Shown here in pieces: positions 34,755-43,134 of a stretch of DNA of 64,000 nt; position 1 is the stretch's first letter, and each line of letters starts with the position of its first letter. Source of the stretch: Pseudomonas vranovensis DSM 16006 (GTDB lineage: Bacteria > Pseudomonadota > Gammaproteobacteria > Pseudomonadales > Pseudomonadaceae); the NCBI RefSeq assembly GCF_000425805.1, contig NZ_KE384456.1, forward strand, positions 1 through 64,000. Direction: 5' to 3'. Below the pieces are notes generated by a model. That model did not search any database, had not been told where the DNA came from, and was given only the letters and a program-made list of their open reading frames with translations. Made by a program: the position numbers and the translations under genes.

Positions 34755-35755
34755 TGGGCGTTCTCCTGCTCGAATTGACGTTGGGCAGTCTGCCCGCTCA
34801 TGGCCATGGACAGCACCGCCATGCGCACCGCAATGCCGTAGGTGACCTGATTGAGGATCACCGAATGGGCGCCGTCGGCCACTGCCGATTCGATTTCCAC
34901 GCCACGGTTGATCGGCCCCGGGTGCATGACGATGGCATCGGGCTTGGCACCCGCCAGGCGCGCGGTGGTCAGGCCGAACAGGCGGTAGAACTCACCTTCG
35001 CTGGGCAGCAGGCCACCGGCCATGCGCTCACGCTGCAGGCGCAGCATGATCACCACGTCGACGTCCTTGAGGCCCTGCTCGAGGTCGGTGTAGACCTTCA
35101 CGCCGTACTGTTCGATACCGATTGGCAGCAGGGTTTTCGGACCGATCACACGGATGTCCGGGCAACCGAGGGTCTTCAGGGCGAGCATGTTCGAGCGTGC
35201 AACGCGCGAGTGCAGGATGTCGCCGACGATGGCCACCGAGAGGTTCTCGAAGCTGCCCTTGTGCCGACGAATGGTCAGCATGTCGAGCATGCCCTGGGTC
35301 GGATGGGCGTGGCGGCCGTCGCCGCCGTTGATGATCGCCACCTCCGGGCAGACGTGCTCGGCGATGAAGTGCGCGGCACCGGAATCGCCATGGCGCACGA
35401 CGAACATGTCGGCGGCCATGGCTTCAAGGTTGCGCAGGGTGTCGAACAGGGTTTCGCCCTTGCTGGTCGAGGAGGTCGACACATTCAGGGTGATCACGTC
35501 GGCCGACAGCCGCTGGGCCGCCAGTTCGAAGGTGGTGCGGGTGCGAGTGGAGTTCTCGAAGAACACGTTGCATACGGTCTTGCCGCGCAGCAACGGGACT
35601 TTCTTGACGGCCCGGGCGCCGACTTCAAGGAACGAGTCGGCGGTGTCGAGGATTTCGGTCAGCAGTTCGCGGGGCAAACCGTCGAGCGAGAGAAAGTGGC
35701 GCAGCTGGCCCTGATCATTGAGCTGCAGCGGGCGCTTGGCGTCGATTGGCGTCAT
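34751..35755 (-). CDS. pyrB: Aspartate carbamoyltransferase catalytic subunit
   Basis: Second step of pyrimidine synthesis: carbamoyl phosphate plus aspartate to carbamoyl aspartate. It has 334 residues. The carbamoyl-phosphate site FENSTRTRTTFE is intact, as are the HGDSGAAHF region, ADGAHSVILNQV and the aspartate-side MHPGPINRG. It has an N-terminal extension compared with E. coli PyrB. It lies 12 bases after pyrR and overlaps pyrC', so pyrR-pyrB-pyrC' is one operon. Confidence 0.97.
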   Translation of the reverse strand: MTPIDAKRPLQLNDQGQLRHFLSLDGLPRELLTEILDTADSFLEVGARAVKKVPLLRGKTVCNVFFENSTRTRTTFELAAQRLSADVITLNVSTSSTSKGETLFDTLRNLEAMAADMFVVRHGDSGAAHFIAEHVCPEVAIINGGDGRHAHPTQGMLDMLTIRRHKGSFENLSVAIVGDILHSRVARSNMLALKTLGCPDIRVIGPKTLLPIGIEQYGVKVYTDLEQGLKDVDVVIMLRLQRERMAGGLLPSEGEFYRLFGLTTARLAGAKPDAIVMHPGPINRGVEIESAVADGAHSVILNQVTYGIAVRMAVLSMAMSGQTAQRQFEQENAQ

Positions 35756-35767
35756 CGCGAGGGACTC

Positions 35768-36286
35768 TTAAAGTGCGGAAGCGGAGGCGAGGTCCTGGCG
35801 CTCGAGGGCGAGCGGTGCGGGTCCGGTCAATTTTACCCGTTCATGGGCGGCCAGCGACAGGGTGGCACCGACCACATTTGGCCGGATCGGCAATTCGCCG
35901 GCATCCAGGTCGAGCAGGCAGACCAGGGTGACGCTGGCCGGGCGGCCGTAGTCGAACAGTTCGTTGAGGGCGGCGCGTATGGTCCGACCGCTCATCAGCA
36001 CGTCGTCCACCAGGACCAGGTGCTGGCCTTCGATCTCGAACGGCAGGTCCGAGGGACGCACCTGGGGGTGCAGGCCATTCTGGCTGAAGTCGTCGCGGTA
36101 GAAGGACACGTCCAGGGTGCCGAGGGCGGCATCGTTGCCCAGTTCTTCGAGCAGCGCCTGGGCAACCCAGATGCCCCCGGTACGGATGCCGATGAAGCGT
36201 GGCTCGGTAATGTTGCGACGGGCCAGATGGGCACGAAGATCGACGGCCATCTGCCGGATCAGTTCGGCGGGATTGGGTAGGCTCAT
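35768..36286 (-). CDS. pyrR: Pyrimidine regulator / uracil phosphoribosyltransferase PyrR
   Basis: PRPP-binding protein of the PyrR family, 172 residues. The PRPP loop LVLVDDVLMSGRTIRAAL is intact, and ATG 36286 has GAGGAG before it. In Gram-positive bacteria PyrR controls attenuation by RNA binding. How it acts in Pseudomonas is less clear. A short hairpin (arms GCCGGG/CCCGGC) lies 17 bases before its start. Confidence 0.93.
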   Translation of the reverse strand: MSLPNPAELIRQMAVDLRAHLARRNITEPRFIGIRTGGIWVAQALLEELGNDAALGTLDVSFYRDDFSQNGLHPQVRPSDLPFEIEGQHLVLVDDVLMSGRTIRAALNELFDYGRPASVTLVCLLDLDAGELPIRPNVVGATLSLAAHERVKLTGPAPLALERQDLASASAL

Positions 36287-36302
36287 GCTTGCTCCTCAAG
36301 AG

Positions 36303-36327
36303 GCCGGGAGCATAGCGCTGGCCCGGC
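36303..36327 (-). promoter_or_regulatory. Stem-loop in the pyrR leader
   Basis: Arms GCCGGG and CCCGGC are separated by 13 bases, directly upstream of the ribosome site GAGGAG and downstream of the ruvX stop. There is no T-run. It may affect translation or transcript ends. Confidence 0.35.
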
Positions 36328-36346
36328 TTGAATCCGATGATCTGGG

Positions 36347-36781
36347 TCAGGACTGCCCGGTATTGGCCTCCAGCCAGCCTTGCAACAGCAGGGCGGCGGC
36401 AATGGCGTCCACTGGGTTGTCGCGGTAACTGCCGCGCTGGCCACCACGGGCCATGCGCTCGCCCTTGGCTTCAAAGGTGGTCAGGCGTTCGTCGTGGGTA
36501 TGCACGGGCAGGTTGAAGCGGCCGTTCAGGCGTCGGGCGAACTTCTCGGCGCGTTCGCTCATTTCGCTGGGAGTGCCGTCCATGTTCAGGGGCAGGCCGA
36601 CCACCAGGGCGTCGGGTTTCCACTCCTTGATCAGCTTTTCCACCTGGGTCCAGTCGGGCGTGCCGTTCTGGGCCTTGAGGGTACACAGTTCGCGGGCCTG
36701 GCCGGTGATCACCTGGCCGACGGCGACACCGATCTGGCGGCTGCCGTAGTCGAAGCCCAGCAGTAGGCGTACTTCGCTCAT
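36347..36781 (-). CDS. ruvX: Pre-16S rRNA nuclease / Holliday junction resolvase-like protein
   Basis: YqgF-family RNase H-fold nuclease, 144 residues, implicated in trimming the 5' end of 16S rRNA. Motifs LLGFDYGSRQIGVAVG, VVGLPLNMDGTPSEMSERAEKF and the C-terminal DNPVDAIAAALLL with acidic residue are present. It begins one base inside the end of algH (TGATG), so the two are coupled. Confidence 0.94.
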   Translation of the reverse strand: MSEVRLLLGFDYGSRQIGVAVGQVITGQARELCTLKAQNGTPDWTQVEKLIKEWKPDALVVGLPLNMDGTPSEMSERAEKFARRLNGRFNLPVHTHDERLTTFEAKGERMARGGQRGSYRDNPVDAIAAALLLQGWLEANTGQS

Positions 36782-37350
36782 CAGGCGTGCCCCGCCTGGC
36801 TGGTGAGCAGGCTCAGGTTGATCCCAAGGCTTGCGGCGGCGGCAGCCAGGCGCTGCTCGCAGGCCATGCCGAAGATGATCTCGGGATCGAACGGGCAGTT
36901 CAGCCAGGCGTTGTTGGCCAGCTCCGCTTCCAGTTGCCCGGCTTCCCAGCCGGCATAGCCGAGGGTGATCAGGCTTTGCTGGGGGCCGAAGCCGTCGGCA
37001 ATGGCAAACAGGATGTCCTGGGAGGTGGACAGCGACATGCCATCCAGCTCAATGGTGGCCTGAAACGCTTTGTCCGAGGTGTGCAGCACGAAGCCGCGGT
37101 CGGTTTGCACCGGGCCGCCGATGTAGATCGGTATCTGCATGCAGTCGGCTGGCGGCTCGACATCGGGACGCAGTTGCTCAAGGATATCGGCCAGGTTCAG
37201 GTCTTGCGGCCGATTGACCACCAGCCCCATGGCGCCATTGGCGTTGTGCTCGACGATGTAGGTCAAGGTGTGCGCGAAGTTCGGGTCGGCCATGTGCGGC
37301 ATGGCGATCAGGAACTGGTGCTTGAGGTAACTCGGGCTGAGGTTTTTCAT
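36781..37350 (-). CDS. algH: AlgH/YqgE family protein
   Basis: 189-residue YqgE/AlgH protein from the ATG at 37350; the upstream extension is not conserved. Conserved blocks are HQFLIAMPHMADPNFAHTLTYI, GLVVNRP and YAGWEAGQLEAELANNAW. In P. aeruginosa algH was linked to alginate control, but the molecular function is unknown. It overlaps ruvX by one base. Confidence 0.93.
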   Translation of the reverse strand: MKNLSPSYLKHQFLIAMPHMADPNFAHTLTYIVEHNANGAMGLVVNRPQDLNLADILEQLRPDVEPPADCMQIPIYIGGPVQTDRGFVLHTSDKAFQATIELDGMSLSTSQDILFAIADGFGPQQSLITLGYAGWEAGQLEAELANNAWLNCPFDPEIIFGMACEQRLAAAAASLGINLSLLTSQAGHA

Positions 37351-37403
37351 GGTTGATAGTGTGGCGTTGGGGCGCCGGACTGACAAGCCCGCTCCTGCAG
37401 GTA

Positions 37404-38309
37404 TCAGTTGCTCGACAGGCGGTCGCCGCGGGCGAAGCGCCAGGTGCGGATGATTTCCAGGCGGTCGATATCGGCCAGGTCGCCGGTGAACGGTGCGAAA
37501 GGAGCAGCCAGGCGCACGATACGCTGGGCCGCTTGGTCCAGCAGTGGCTGGCCGGACGACTCCAGCACCAGCACTTCATACAGCGAGCCGTCGCGGTTGA
37601 TCGAGACCATCAACCGAAGACTGCCGTAGATCTGCTGCCGACGGGCCTCGTCGGGGTAGTTGAGGTTGCCGATACGCTCGACTTTCTTGCGCCACTCGTC
37701 CTTGTACCAGGCGCCTTTGTCACGCATGGTCGAGGCAGCATTGAGGCGGTGGATGCGCGGGCGCTTGGCGTACAGCTGTTGTTCCTGGGACAGCTCGGCT
37801 TCGAGGCTGGCGATCTGGCTGGAGAGCTGCGAGCTGTCGAAATCAGGCGTGGCGGCCTTGGGTTTGGGCTGTGGCTTGACCTCTTTGGGCCGGGTCTCGA
37901 CTTTTTGCGGCTTGGGTGCCTGGGTGGTGACTACTGCCTTTGGCGGTGCCGGTTGGGGTTTGACTTCAGGCTTGGCGGCCGGTGGTGGCGTCACCTTGTT
38001 GATCTTGCTGTCCTGGAATGGCGCGATCTCAGTAGTCTTGGGCACCGCTTTCTTGTCCAGGGTGCCACTGCCTTGCTGGTTGTCCTGGGCCAGGTAATCG
38101 GCCTTCTCGGGGGCTTTTTCGCTCTTGAAGGTGGCCAGGGTGATTTCCATGGTCCGGCGGATCTCCTCAGGCTTGGCGAAGGAAAAGCCAAGGCCCAGGA
38201 TCAGCGCCAGGTGAATCAGGGCCGCCAGGAACAAGGTAAAGCCGAGCCGATCCGCCGGGCGAACACGGGGCGGGACAAAGTCGGCAGGGATGTCAGCAGG
38301 CAGCGTCAT
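37404..38309 (-). CDS. TonB-family energy transducer
   Basis: 301-residue TonB-type protein. Features are one N-terminal TM helix (LGFTLFLAALIHLALILGL), a Pro/Lys-rich periplasmic spacer (about 105-160, for example PKPQKVETRPKEVKPQPKPK) and the C-terminal TonB domain with YPDEARRQQIYGSLRLMVS. Place between gshB and algH next to the pil/chp genes matches tonB3 of P. aeruginosa, which affects twitching. That link is from gene order. It is not beside exbB-exbD, so it is not the main iron-uptake TonB. Confidence 0.9.
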   Translation of the reverse strand: MTLPADIPADFVPPRVRPADRLGFTLFLAALIHLALILGLGFSFAKPEEIRRTMEITLATFKSEKAPEKADYLAQDNQQGSGTLDKKAVPKTTEIAPFQDSKINKVTPPPAAKPEVKPQPAPPKAVVTTQAPKPQKVETRPKEVKPQPKPKAATPDFDSSQLSSQIASLEAELSQEQQLYAKRPRIHRLNAASTMRDKGAWYKDEWRKKVERIGNLNYPDEARRQQIYGSLRLMVSINRDGSLYEVLVLESSGQPLLDQAAQRIVRLAAPFAPFTGDLADIDRLEIIRTWRFARGDRLSSN

Positions 38310-38418
38310 CGGGTATCCAGCAGCCGCAAGGCCGGGGGCGAGCCGGCAAAGCAGGGCGCTTCAGGTCAAAATCGACCGGCATGATACCCCACTCTGCACG
38401 GTTGCTTCGCGTCGGCTG

Positions 38419-39372
38419 TCAGCGCGCTTTGAGCTTGCGATCAATGGCGTCCATCAACTGCACGCCGATTCGGGTACCAAAGGCGTTGTCGATTTCGCGG
38501 ATGCAGGTCGGGCTGGTGACATTGATCTCGGTCAGGTGCTCGCCGATCACGTCCAGGCCGACAAACAGCAGGCCTTTTTCCCGCAGGGTCGGGCCGATCT
38601 GTTCGGCGATCCAGCGGTCACGGTCGGTCAGCGGGCGGGCTTCGCCACGACCGCCGGCGGCCAGGTTGCCACGGGTCTCGCCGCTGGCCGGGATGCGTGC
38701 GAGGCAGTACGGAACCGGCTCGCCATCGATCATCAGGATGCGCTTGTCACCGTCCTTGATGGCTGGCAGGTAGGCTTGTGCCATGATCTGCTGGGTGCCG
38801 TGAAGGGTGAGGGTCTCGAGGATCACCGACAGGTTCGGGTCGCCCGGGCGATGACGGAAGATCGAGGCGCCGCCCATGCCGTCCAGTGGCTTGAGGATGA
38901 CGTCGCCATGCTGGGCGGCAAACTCACGCAGAATGTCGGCGCGACGGCTGACCAGGGTGGGCGGTGTGCACTGCGGGAACAGGGTGGCAAAGAGTTTCTC
39001 GTTGCAGTCGCGCAGGCTCTGCGGGCGGTTGACCACCAGCACGCCAGCGGCCTCGGCCTGCTCCAGCAGGTAGGTGCTGTAGACGAACTCCATGTCGAAG
39101 GGCGGATCCTTGCGCATCAGGATCACGTCCAGCTCGCTCAGGGGGCTGTCTTGCTCGTCTTCAAGCTCGAACCAGTGCTCGGGATCGGCGAATACCTTCA
39201 GGGGGCGCATCCGTGCCCGGGCAGCACCTTCGCCTTGGTAGAGGTCTTTCTGCTCCATATAGAACAGCGACCAGCCGCGCTCCTGGGCGGCAAGCAGCAT
39301 GGCCAGCGAGCTGTCCTTTTTATAGGAAATGCGCGCAATGGGGTCCATGACAATCCCGAGGCGAACGCTCAT
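38419..39372 (-). CDS. gshB: Glutathione synthetase
   Basis: ATP-grasp ligase joining gamma-glutamylcysteine and glycine, 317 residues, normal size. Landmarks are VRLGIVMDPIARISYKKDSS, MRKDPPFDMEF, ILKPLDGMGGASIFRH (ATP-grasp) and EINVTSPTCIREID at the C-terminal active site. It is divergent from pilG across a 294-base gap. Confidence 0.97.
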   Translation of the reverse strand: MSVRLGIVMDPIARISYKKDSSLAMLLAAQERGWSLFYMEQKDLYQGEGAARARMRPLKVFADPEHWFELEDEQDSPLSELDVILMRKDPPFDMEFVYSTYLLEQAEAAGVLVVNRPQSLRDCNEKLFATLFPQCTPPTLVSRRADILREFAAQHGDVILKPLDGMGGASIFRHRPGDPNLSVILETLTLHGTQQIMAQAYLPAIKDGDKRILMIDGEPVPYCLARIPASGETRGNLAAGGRGEARPLTDRDRWIAEQIGPTLREKGLLFVGLDVIGEHLTEINVTSPTCIREIDNAFGTRIGVQLMDAIDRKLKAR

Positions 39373-39554
39373 GGGCTATATCCTCTAAAGCGGCGCGGGG
39401 CCGCGTTGGCTCAAATGAAAAGTGGCGTCAGGGTGGCGCTCGCTGCGCTGGCGGTCAAGGGAAAAACGCAGACCGGACGGCACGGTGACGGGCCGATGGA
39501 ATGCACCCCCAGAGTGTGCTAAAAAGGCCTGGCACGTGGCCTGCACGGCCGTCT

Positions 39555-39640
39555 ACAGCTGCAAGCCATCAGCCACAAGTAAAAGCACGCCACGTATGCC
39601 CTGCTTTTCTTGCCGTTGGAAACTTATAGCTTGCCGCCCA
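39555..39640 (+). repeat. Copy 3 of the dispersed hairpin repeat (upstream of pilG)
   Basis: A long imperfect inverted repeat has inner arms CAAGTAAAAGCA and TGCTTTTCTTG and outer GCAAGC/GCTTGC. It ends in ACTTATAGCTTGCCGCC (39622-39638). It lies in the gap between divergent gshB and pilG, where promoters for both are expected. Confidence 0.6.
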
Positions 39641-39666
39641 TAGCGAGCAGCGATGGTAGAGCAATT

Positions 39667-40077
39667 ATGGAACAGTCCGGTGCGGCACTGAAGGTGATGG
39701 TGATCGATGACTCAAAGACGATTCGCCGAACCGCCCAGATGTTGCTCAGTGAAGCAGGGTGCGAGGTCATCACGGCCACCGACGGGTTCGACGCCCTGGC
39801 CAAGATTGTCGACCAGCATCCGCAGATCATTTTCGTCGACGTGCTGATGCCGCGTCTGGATGGCTACCAGACCTGCGCCCTGATCAAACACAACAGCGTC
39901 TTCAAGGACACGCCGGTGATTCTGCTGTCGTCCCGCGACGGCCTGTTCGACAAGGCCAGGGGCCGCGTGGTCGGCTCCGATCAATTTTTGACCAAGCCTT
40001 TCAGCAAGGAAGAACTGCTGGATGCAATCCGCGCGCATGTGCCCGGGTTCGCCGCAGAAGAACAACACGCACCCTGA
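39667..40077 (+). CDS. pilG: Chp chemosensory response regulator PilG
   Basis: Single-domain response regulator (CheY-like) of the Chp system that controls type IV pilus extension, 136 residues from ATG 39667. The acidic pair is in VIDDSK, the phosphoacceptor Asp in IIFVDVLMPRLDGY and the Lys in FLTKPFSKEELL. The longer frame from 39610 runs through the repeat region and is not used. First gene of pilG-pilH-pilI-pilJ-chpA-chpC. Confidence 0.95.
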   Translation: MEQSGAALKVMVIDDSKTIRRTAQMLLSEAGCEVITATDGFDALAKIVDQHPQIIFVDVLMPRLDGYQTCALIKHNSVFKDTPVILLSSRDGLFDKARGRVVGSDQFLTKPFSKEELLDAIRAHVPGFAAEEQHAP

Positions 40078-40122
40078 CGCCGCGCCCCGGCAGCGGCGTC
40101 CTTTCCTTTGATGGGGAACAGC

Positions 40123-40488
40123 ATGGCTCGAGTTCTGATCGTCGATGATTCGCCGACTGAAATGTACAAACTCACCGGAATGCTTGAAAAGCACGGGCAT
40201 CAGGTGCTGAAAGCCGAGAACGGCGCCGACGGCGTGGCCCTGGCGCGCCAGGAAAAGCCCGATGCGGTGCTGATGGATATCGTCATGCCCGGCATGAACG
40301 GATTCCAGGCCACCCGCCAGCTGAGCAAGGATGCCGATACCGCGCACATCCCGGTGATCATCGTCACCACCAAGGACCAGGAAACCGACAAGGTCTGGGG
40401 AGCCCGCCAGGGCGCCAAGGACTACCTGACCAAGCCTGTGGATGAGGACACCCTGATCCAGAAGCTCAATGGCGTGCTCAAAGGTTGA
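40123..40488 (+). CDS. pilH: Chp chemosensory response regulator PilH
   Basis: Second single-domain receiver of the Chp system, thought to drive pilus retraction or act as a phosphate sink. It has 121 residues from ATG 40123. VLIVDDSPTEMYKL, AVLMDIVMPGMNGF and YLTKPVDEDTL carry the receiver residues. Its stop overlaps the start of pilI. Confidence 0.95.
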   Translation: MARVLIVDDSPTEMYKLTGMLEKHGHQVLKAENGADGVALARQEKPDAVLMDIVMPGMNGFQATRQLSKDADTAHIPVIIVTTKDQETDKVWGARQGAKDYLTKPVDEDTLIQKLNGVLKG

Positions 40489-41039
40489 CCACGCAGCCCA
40501 CGGGCGAGTCGCTGACGGCCTTCGAGCTGCTGCTGGACATCGACCGGCGTTGCCGGCTGCTGGCGGCCGACTTGCCCTTGCAGGAAACCCGGCTGCAAAG
40601 CTGGAGCGGGATTGGTTTCCGTATTGCCGACCAGTGGTTCGTGGCGCCCATGGGCGAGGTCGCCGAAGTGCTGCACGAGCCTCATCTGAGCCGTATTCCC
40701 GGGGTCAAGCCCTGGGTGAGCGGAGTGGCCAACCTGCGCGGCCGCCTGCTACCGGTGATGGACCTGTGCGGCTTTTTCGGCCTTGGGCTGTCGGCACCGC
40801 GCAAGCAGCGTCGGGTGCTGGTGCTCGATCATGACGAGCTGTTCGCCGGGCTGTTGGTCGATGAAGTCCTGGGGCTGCAGCACTTTCCCCTGCACAGCCT
40901 GGAGCTTTCACCGCCCACGCCCTTGCTCGATGGCGCGGCACCTTTTGTGCAGGGTCATTTCCAGCGCCAGCGCTGCTGGGCCATCTTCAGCCCGTTGGCC
41001 CTGGCCCAGGCGCCGGGTTTTCTCGACGTGGCGTTGTAA
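40485..41039 (+). CDS. pilI: Chp chemosensory CheW-like adaptor PilI
   Basis: CheW-domain adaptor that couples PilJ to ChpA, 184 residues if TTG 40485 is the start. The TTG overlaps the pilH stop (TTGA) and has AAAGG very close to it, so the exact start is uncertain. CheW landmarks are VAPMGEVAEVLH, IPGVKPWVSGVANLRGRLLPVMDLCGF (split here by usual spacing) and LLVDEVLGLQHF. Confidence 0.92.
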   Translation: MTTQPTGESLTAFELLLDIDRRCRLLAADLPLQETRLQSWSGIGFRIADQWFVAPMGEVAEVLHEPHLSRIPGVKPWVSGVANLRGRLLPVMDLCGFFGLGLSAPRKQRRVLVLDHDELFAGLLVDEVLGLQHFPLHSLELSPPTPLLDGAAPFVQGHFQRQRCWAIFSPLALAQAPGFLDVAL

Positions 41040-41054
41040 AGGAATGCCTGATTC

Positions 41055-43100
41055 GTGACCACTACCAAGTCGTCTACTTCGACCCAAGGCTCACGCAGCA
41101 GCGCCCGGATTGCGGCGCTGTTCGTCGTTCTGATCCTGTCGATCATCCTGCTGTTCGCCAACTTCGCCTACCTCAACACCCAGGCCAATTACGACAAGCA
41201 GTACATCGGCCATGCCGGTGAGCTGCGGGTGTTGTCCCAGCGTATTGCCAAGAACGCTACCGAGGCTGCGGCTGGCAAGTCTCGCGCGTTTCGGTTGCTG
41301 AGCGAGGCGCGCAACGATTTCGAGCAGCGCTGGGGCTACCTGAAAAAAGGCGATGCGGCCACCGGTCTGCCAGCCGCACCGCCAGCGGTGCGCAACGAAA
41401 TGGATGCAGTGCTGCGCGACTGGGAAGGCCTGCGCAAGAACACCGATACCATTCTGGCCAGCGAGCAGACTGTGCTGTCGTTGCACCAGGTGGCCGCGAC
41501 CCTGGCCGAGACGGTGCCGCAGTTGCAGATCGAATATGAAAAAGTCGTGGAGATCCTGCTACAGAGCGGGGCGCCGGCCAGCCAGGTCGCGGTGGCCCAG
41601 CGCCAGTCGCTGCTGGCCGAACGTATCCTCGGCTCGGTCAATACGGTGTTGGCCGGGGATGACACTGCCGTGCAGGCGGCCGACGCCTTTGGCCGCGACG
41701 CCAGCCGCTTCGGCCAGGTGCTGGACGGCATGCTCGGTGGCAACCAGACCTTGCAGATCACCCGCGTCCAGGACCCCGATGCCCGGGCACGGCTGGCCGA
41801 AATTGCCGAGCTGTTCCAGTTCGTCGCAGGCTCGGTGGATGAAATTCTCGAAACCTCGCCGGAACTGTTCCGGGTGCGTGAGGCCGCCGGCAGCATCTTC
41901 AACCAGTCGCAGACCCTGCTCGATGAGGCATCGCGCCTGGCCAACGGTTTTGAGAACCTGGCCAGCGGCCGCACCCTGGATACGGTCGGCGGCTATGTGC
42001 TGGGCCTGCTGGCGCTGGCCTCGATCATCCTTATCGGCCTGGTGATGGTCCGCGAAACCCACCGGCAGTTGCGCGAAACGGCGGAAAAGAACGAACGCAA
42101 CCAGCAGGCGATCATGCGCCTGCTCGATGAGATTGAAGACCTGGCCGACGGCGACCTGACCGTCACCGTGTCGGTGACCGAAGACTTCACCGGGGCTATC
42201 GCCGATTCGATCAATTACTCCATCGACCAGTTGCGTGACCTGGTCGCGACCATCAACCTCAGTGCCGAGGAAGTGGCCGCGGCCGTACAGGACACCCAGA
42301 ACACCGCGCACCAACTGGCCAAGGCCTCGGAGCACCAGGCCGAGCAGATCAGCGAGGCATCGGTTGCCGTAGGTGACATGGCCGAGTCCATCGACCGCGT
42401 ATCCACCCATGCCTATGAGTCGGCCAAGGTGGCCGAGCGTTCGGTGGCCATTGCCAACAAAGGCAACGAAGTGGTGCATAACACCATCCACGGCATGGAC
42501 AACATCCGCGAGCAGATCCAGGACACCGCCAAGCGGATCAAGCGCCTGGGCGAGTCGTCACAGGAAATCGGCGATATCGTCAGCCTGATCGACGACATTG
42601 CCGACCAGACCAACATCCTTGCCCTCAACGCGGCAATCCAGGCCTCGCTGGCAGGGGAAGCCGGCCGCGGCTTTGCCGTAGTAGCCGACGAAGTTCAGCG
42701 TCTGGCCGAACGCTCGTCGTCGGCCACCCGCCAGATCGAGGCACTGGTGCGCACCATCCAGGCCGATACCAACGAAGCGGTCATTTCCATGGAGCAGACC
42801 ACGGCTGAAGTGGTACGCGGTGCGCGCCTGGCGCAGGATGCGGGCGTGGCCCTGGCAGAGATCGAAGGGGTATCGCAGACCCTGGCCGAACTGATCCACA
42901 GCATCTCCGACGCCGCCCAGCTGCAGACCTCATCGGCTGGGCAGATCTCGCATACGATGGCTGTGATCCAGCAGATCACCTCACAGACGTCGGCAGGCTC
43001 CAGCGCGACGGCCGAAAGCATTGGCGACCTGGCCCGCATGGCCAGCGAAATGCGTCGCTCGGTGTCCGGCTTCACGCTGCCACCGACGCCGCCACGTTGA
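41055..43100 (+). CDS. pilJ: Chp chemosensory receptor PilJ
   Basis: Transmembrane chemoreceptor of the Chp system, 681 residues from GTG 41055 (AAAGGA upstream). TM1 is at about 21-40, the all-helical PilJ-type periplasmic part at about 45-310 and TM2 near 312-332. HAMP and the signalling domain follow, with tip DQTNILALNAAIQASLAGEAG. The usual EAA at the tip is QAS here, as in other PilJ. No methyltransferase gene (pilK) follows; the next gene is chpA after 34 bases. Confidence 0.95.
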   Translation: MTTTKSSTSTQGSRSSARIAALFVVLILSIILLFANFAYLNTQANYDKQYIGHAGELRVLSQRIAKNATEAAAGKSRAFRLLSEARNDFEQRWGYLKKGDAATGLPAAPPAVRNEMDAVLRDWEGLRKNTDTILASEQTVLSLHQVAATLAETVPQLQIEYEKVVEILLQSGAPASQVAVAQRQSLLAERILGSVNTVLAGDDTAVQAADAFGRDASRFGQVLDGMLGGNQTLQITRVQDPDARARLAEIAELFQFVAGSVDEILETSPELFRVREAAGSIFNQSQTLLDEASRLANGFENLASGRTLDTVGGYVLGLLALASIILIGLVMVRETHRQLRETAEKNERNQQAIMRLLDEIEDLADGDLTVTVSVTEDFTGAIADSINYSIDQLRDLVATINLSAEEVAAAVQDTQNTAHQLAKASEHQAEQISEASVAVGDMAESIDRVSTHAYESAKVAERSVAIANKGNEVVHNTIHGMDNIREQIQDTAKRIKRLGESSQEIGDIVSLIDDIADQTNILALNAAIQASLAGEAGRGFAVVADEVQRLAERSSSATRQIEALVRTIQADTNEAVISMEQTTAEVVRGARLAQDAGVALAEIEGVSQTLAELIHSISDAAQLQTSSAGQISHTMAVIQQITSQTSAGSSATAESIGDLARMASEMRRSVSGFTLPPTPPR

Positions 43101-43134
43101 GCGCGCGCCAGTGAGCATGGCAACGGGAGCAGAT

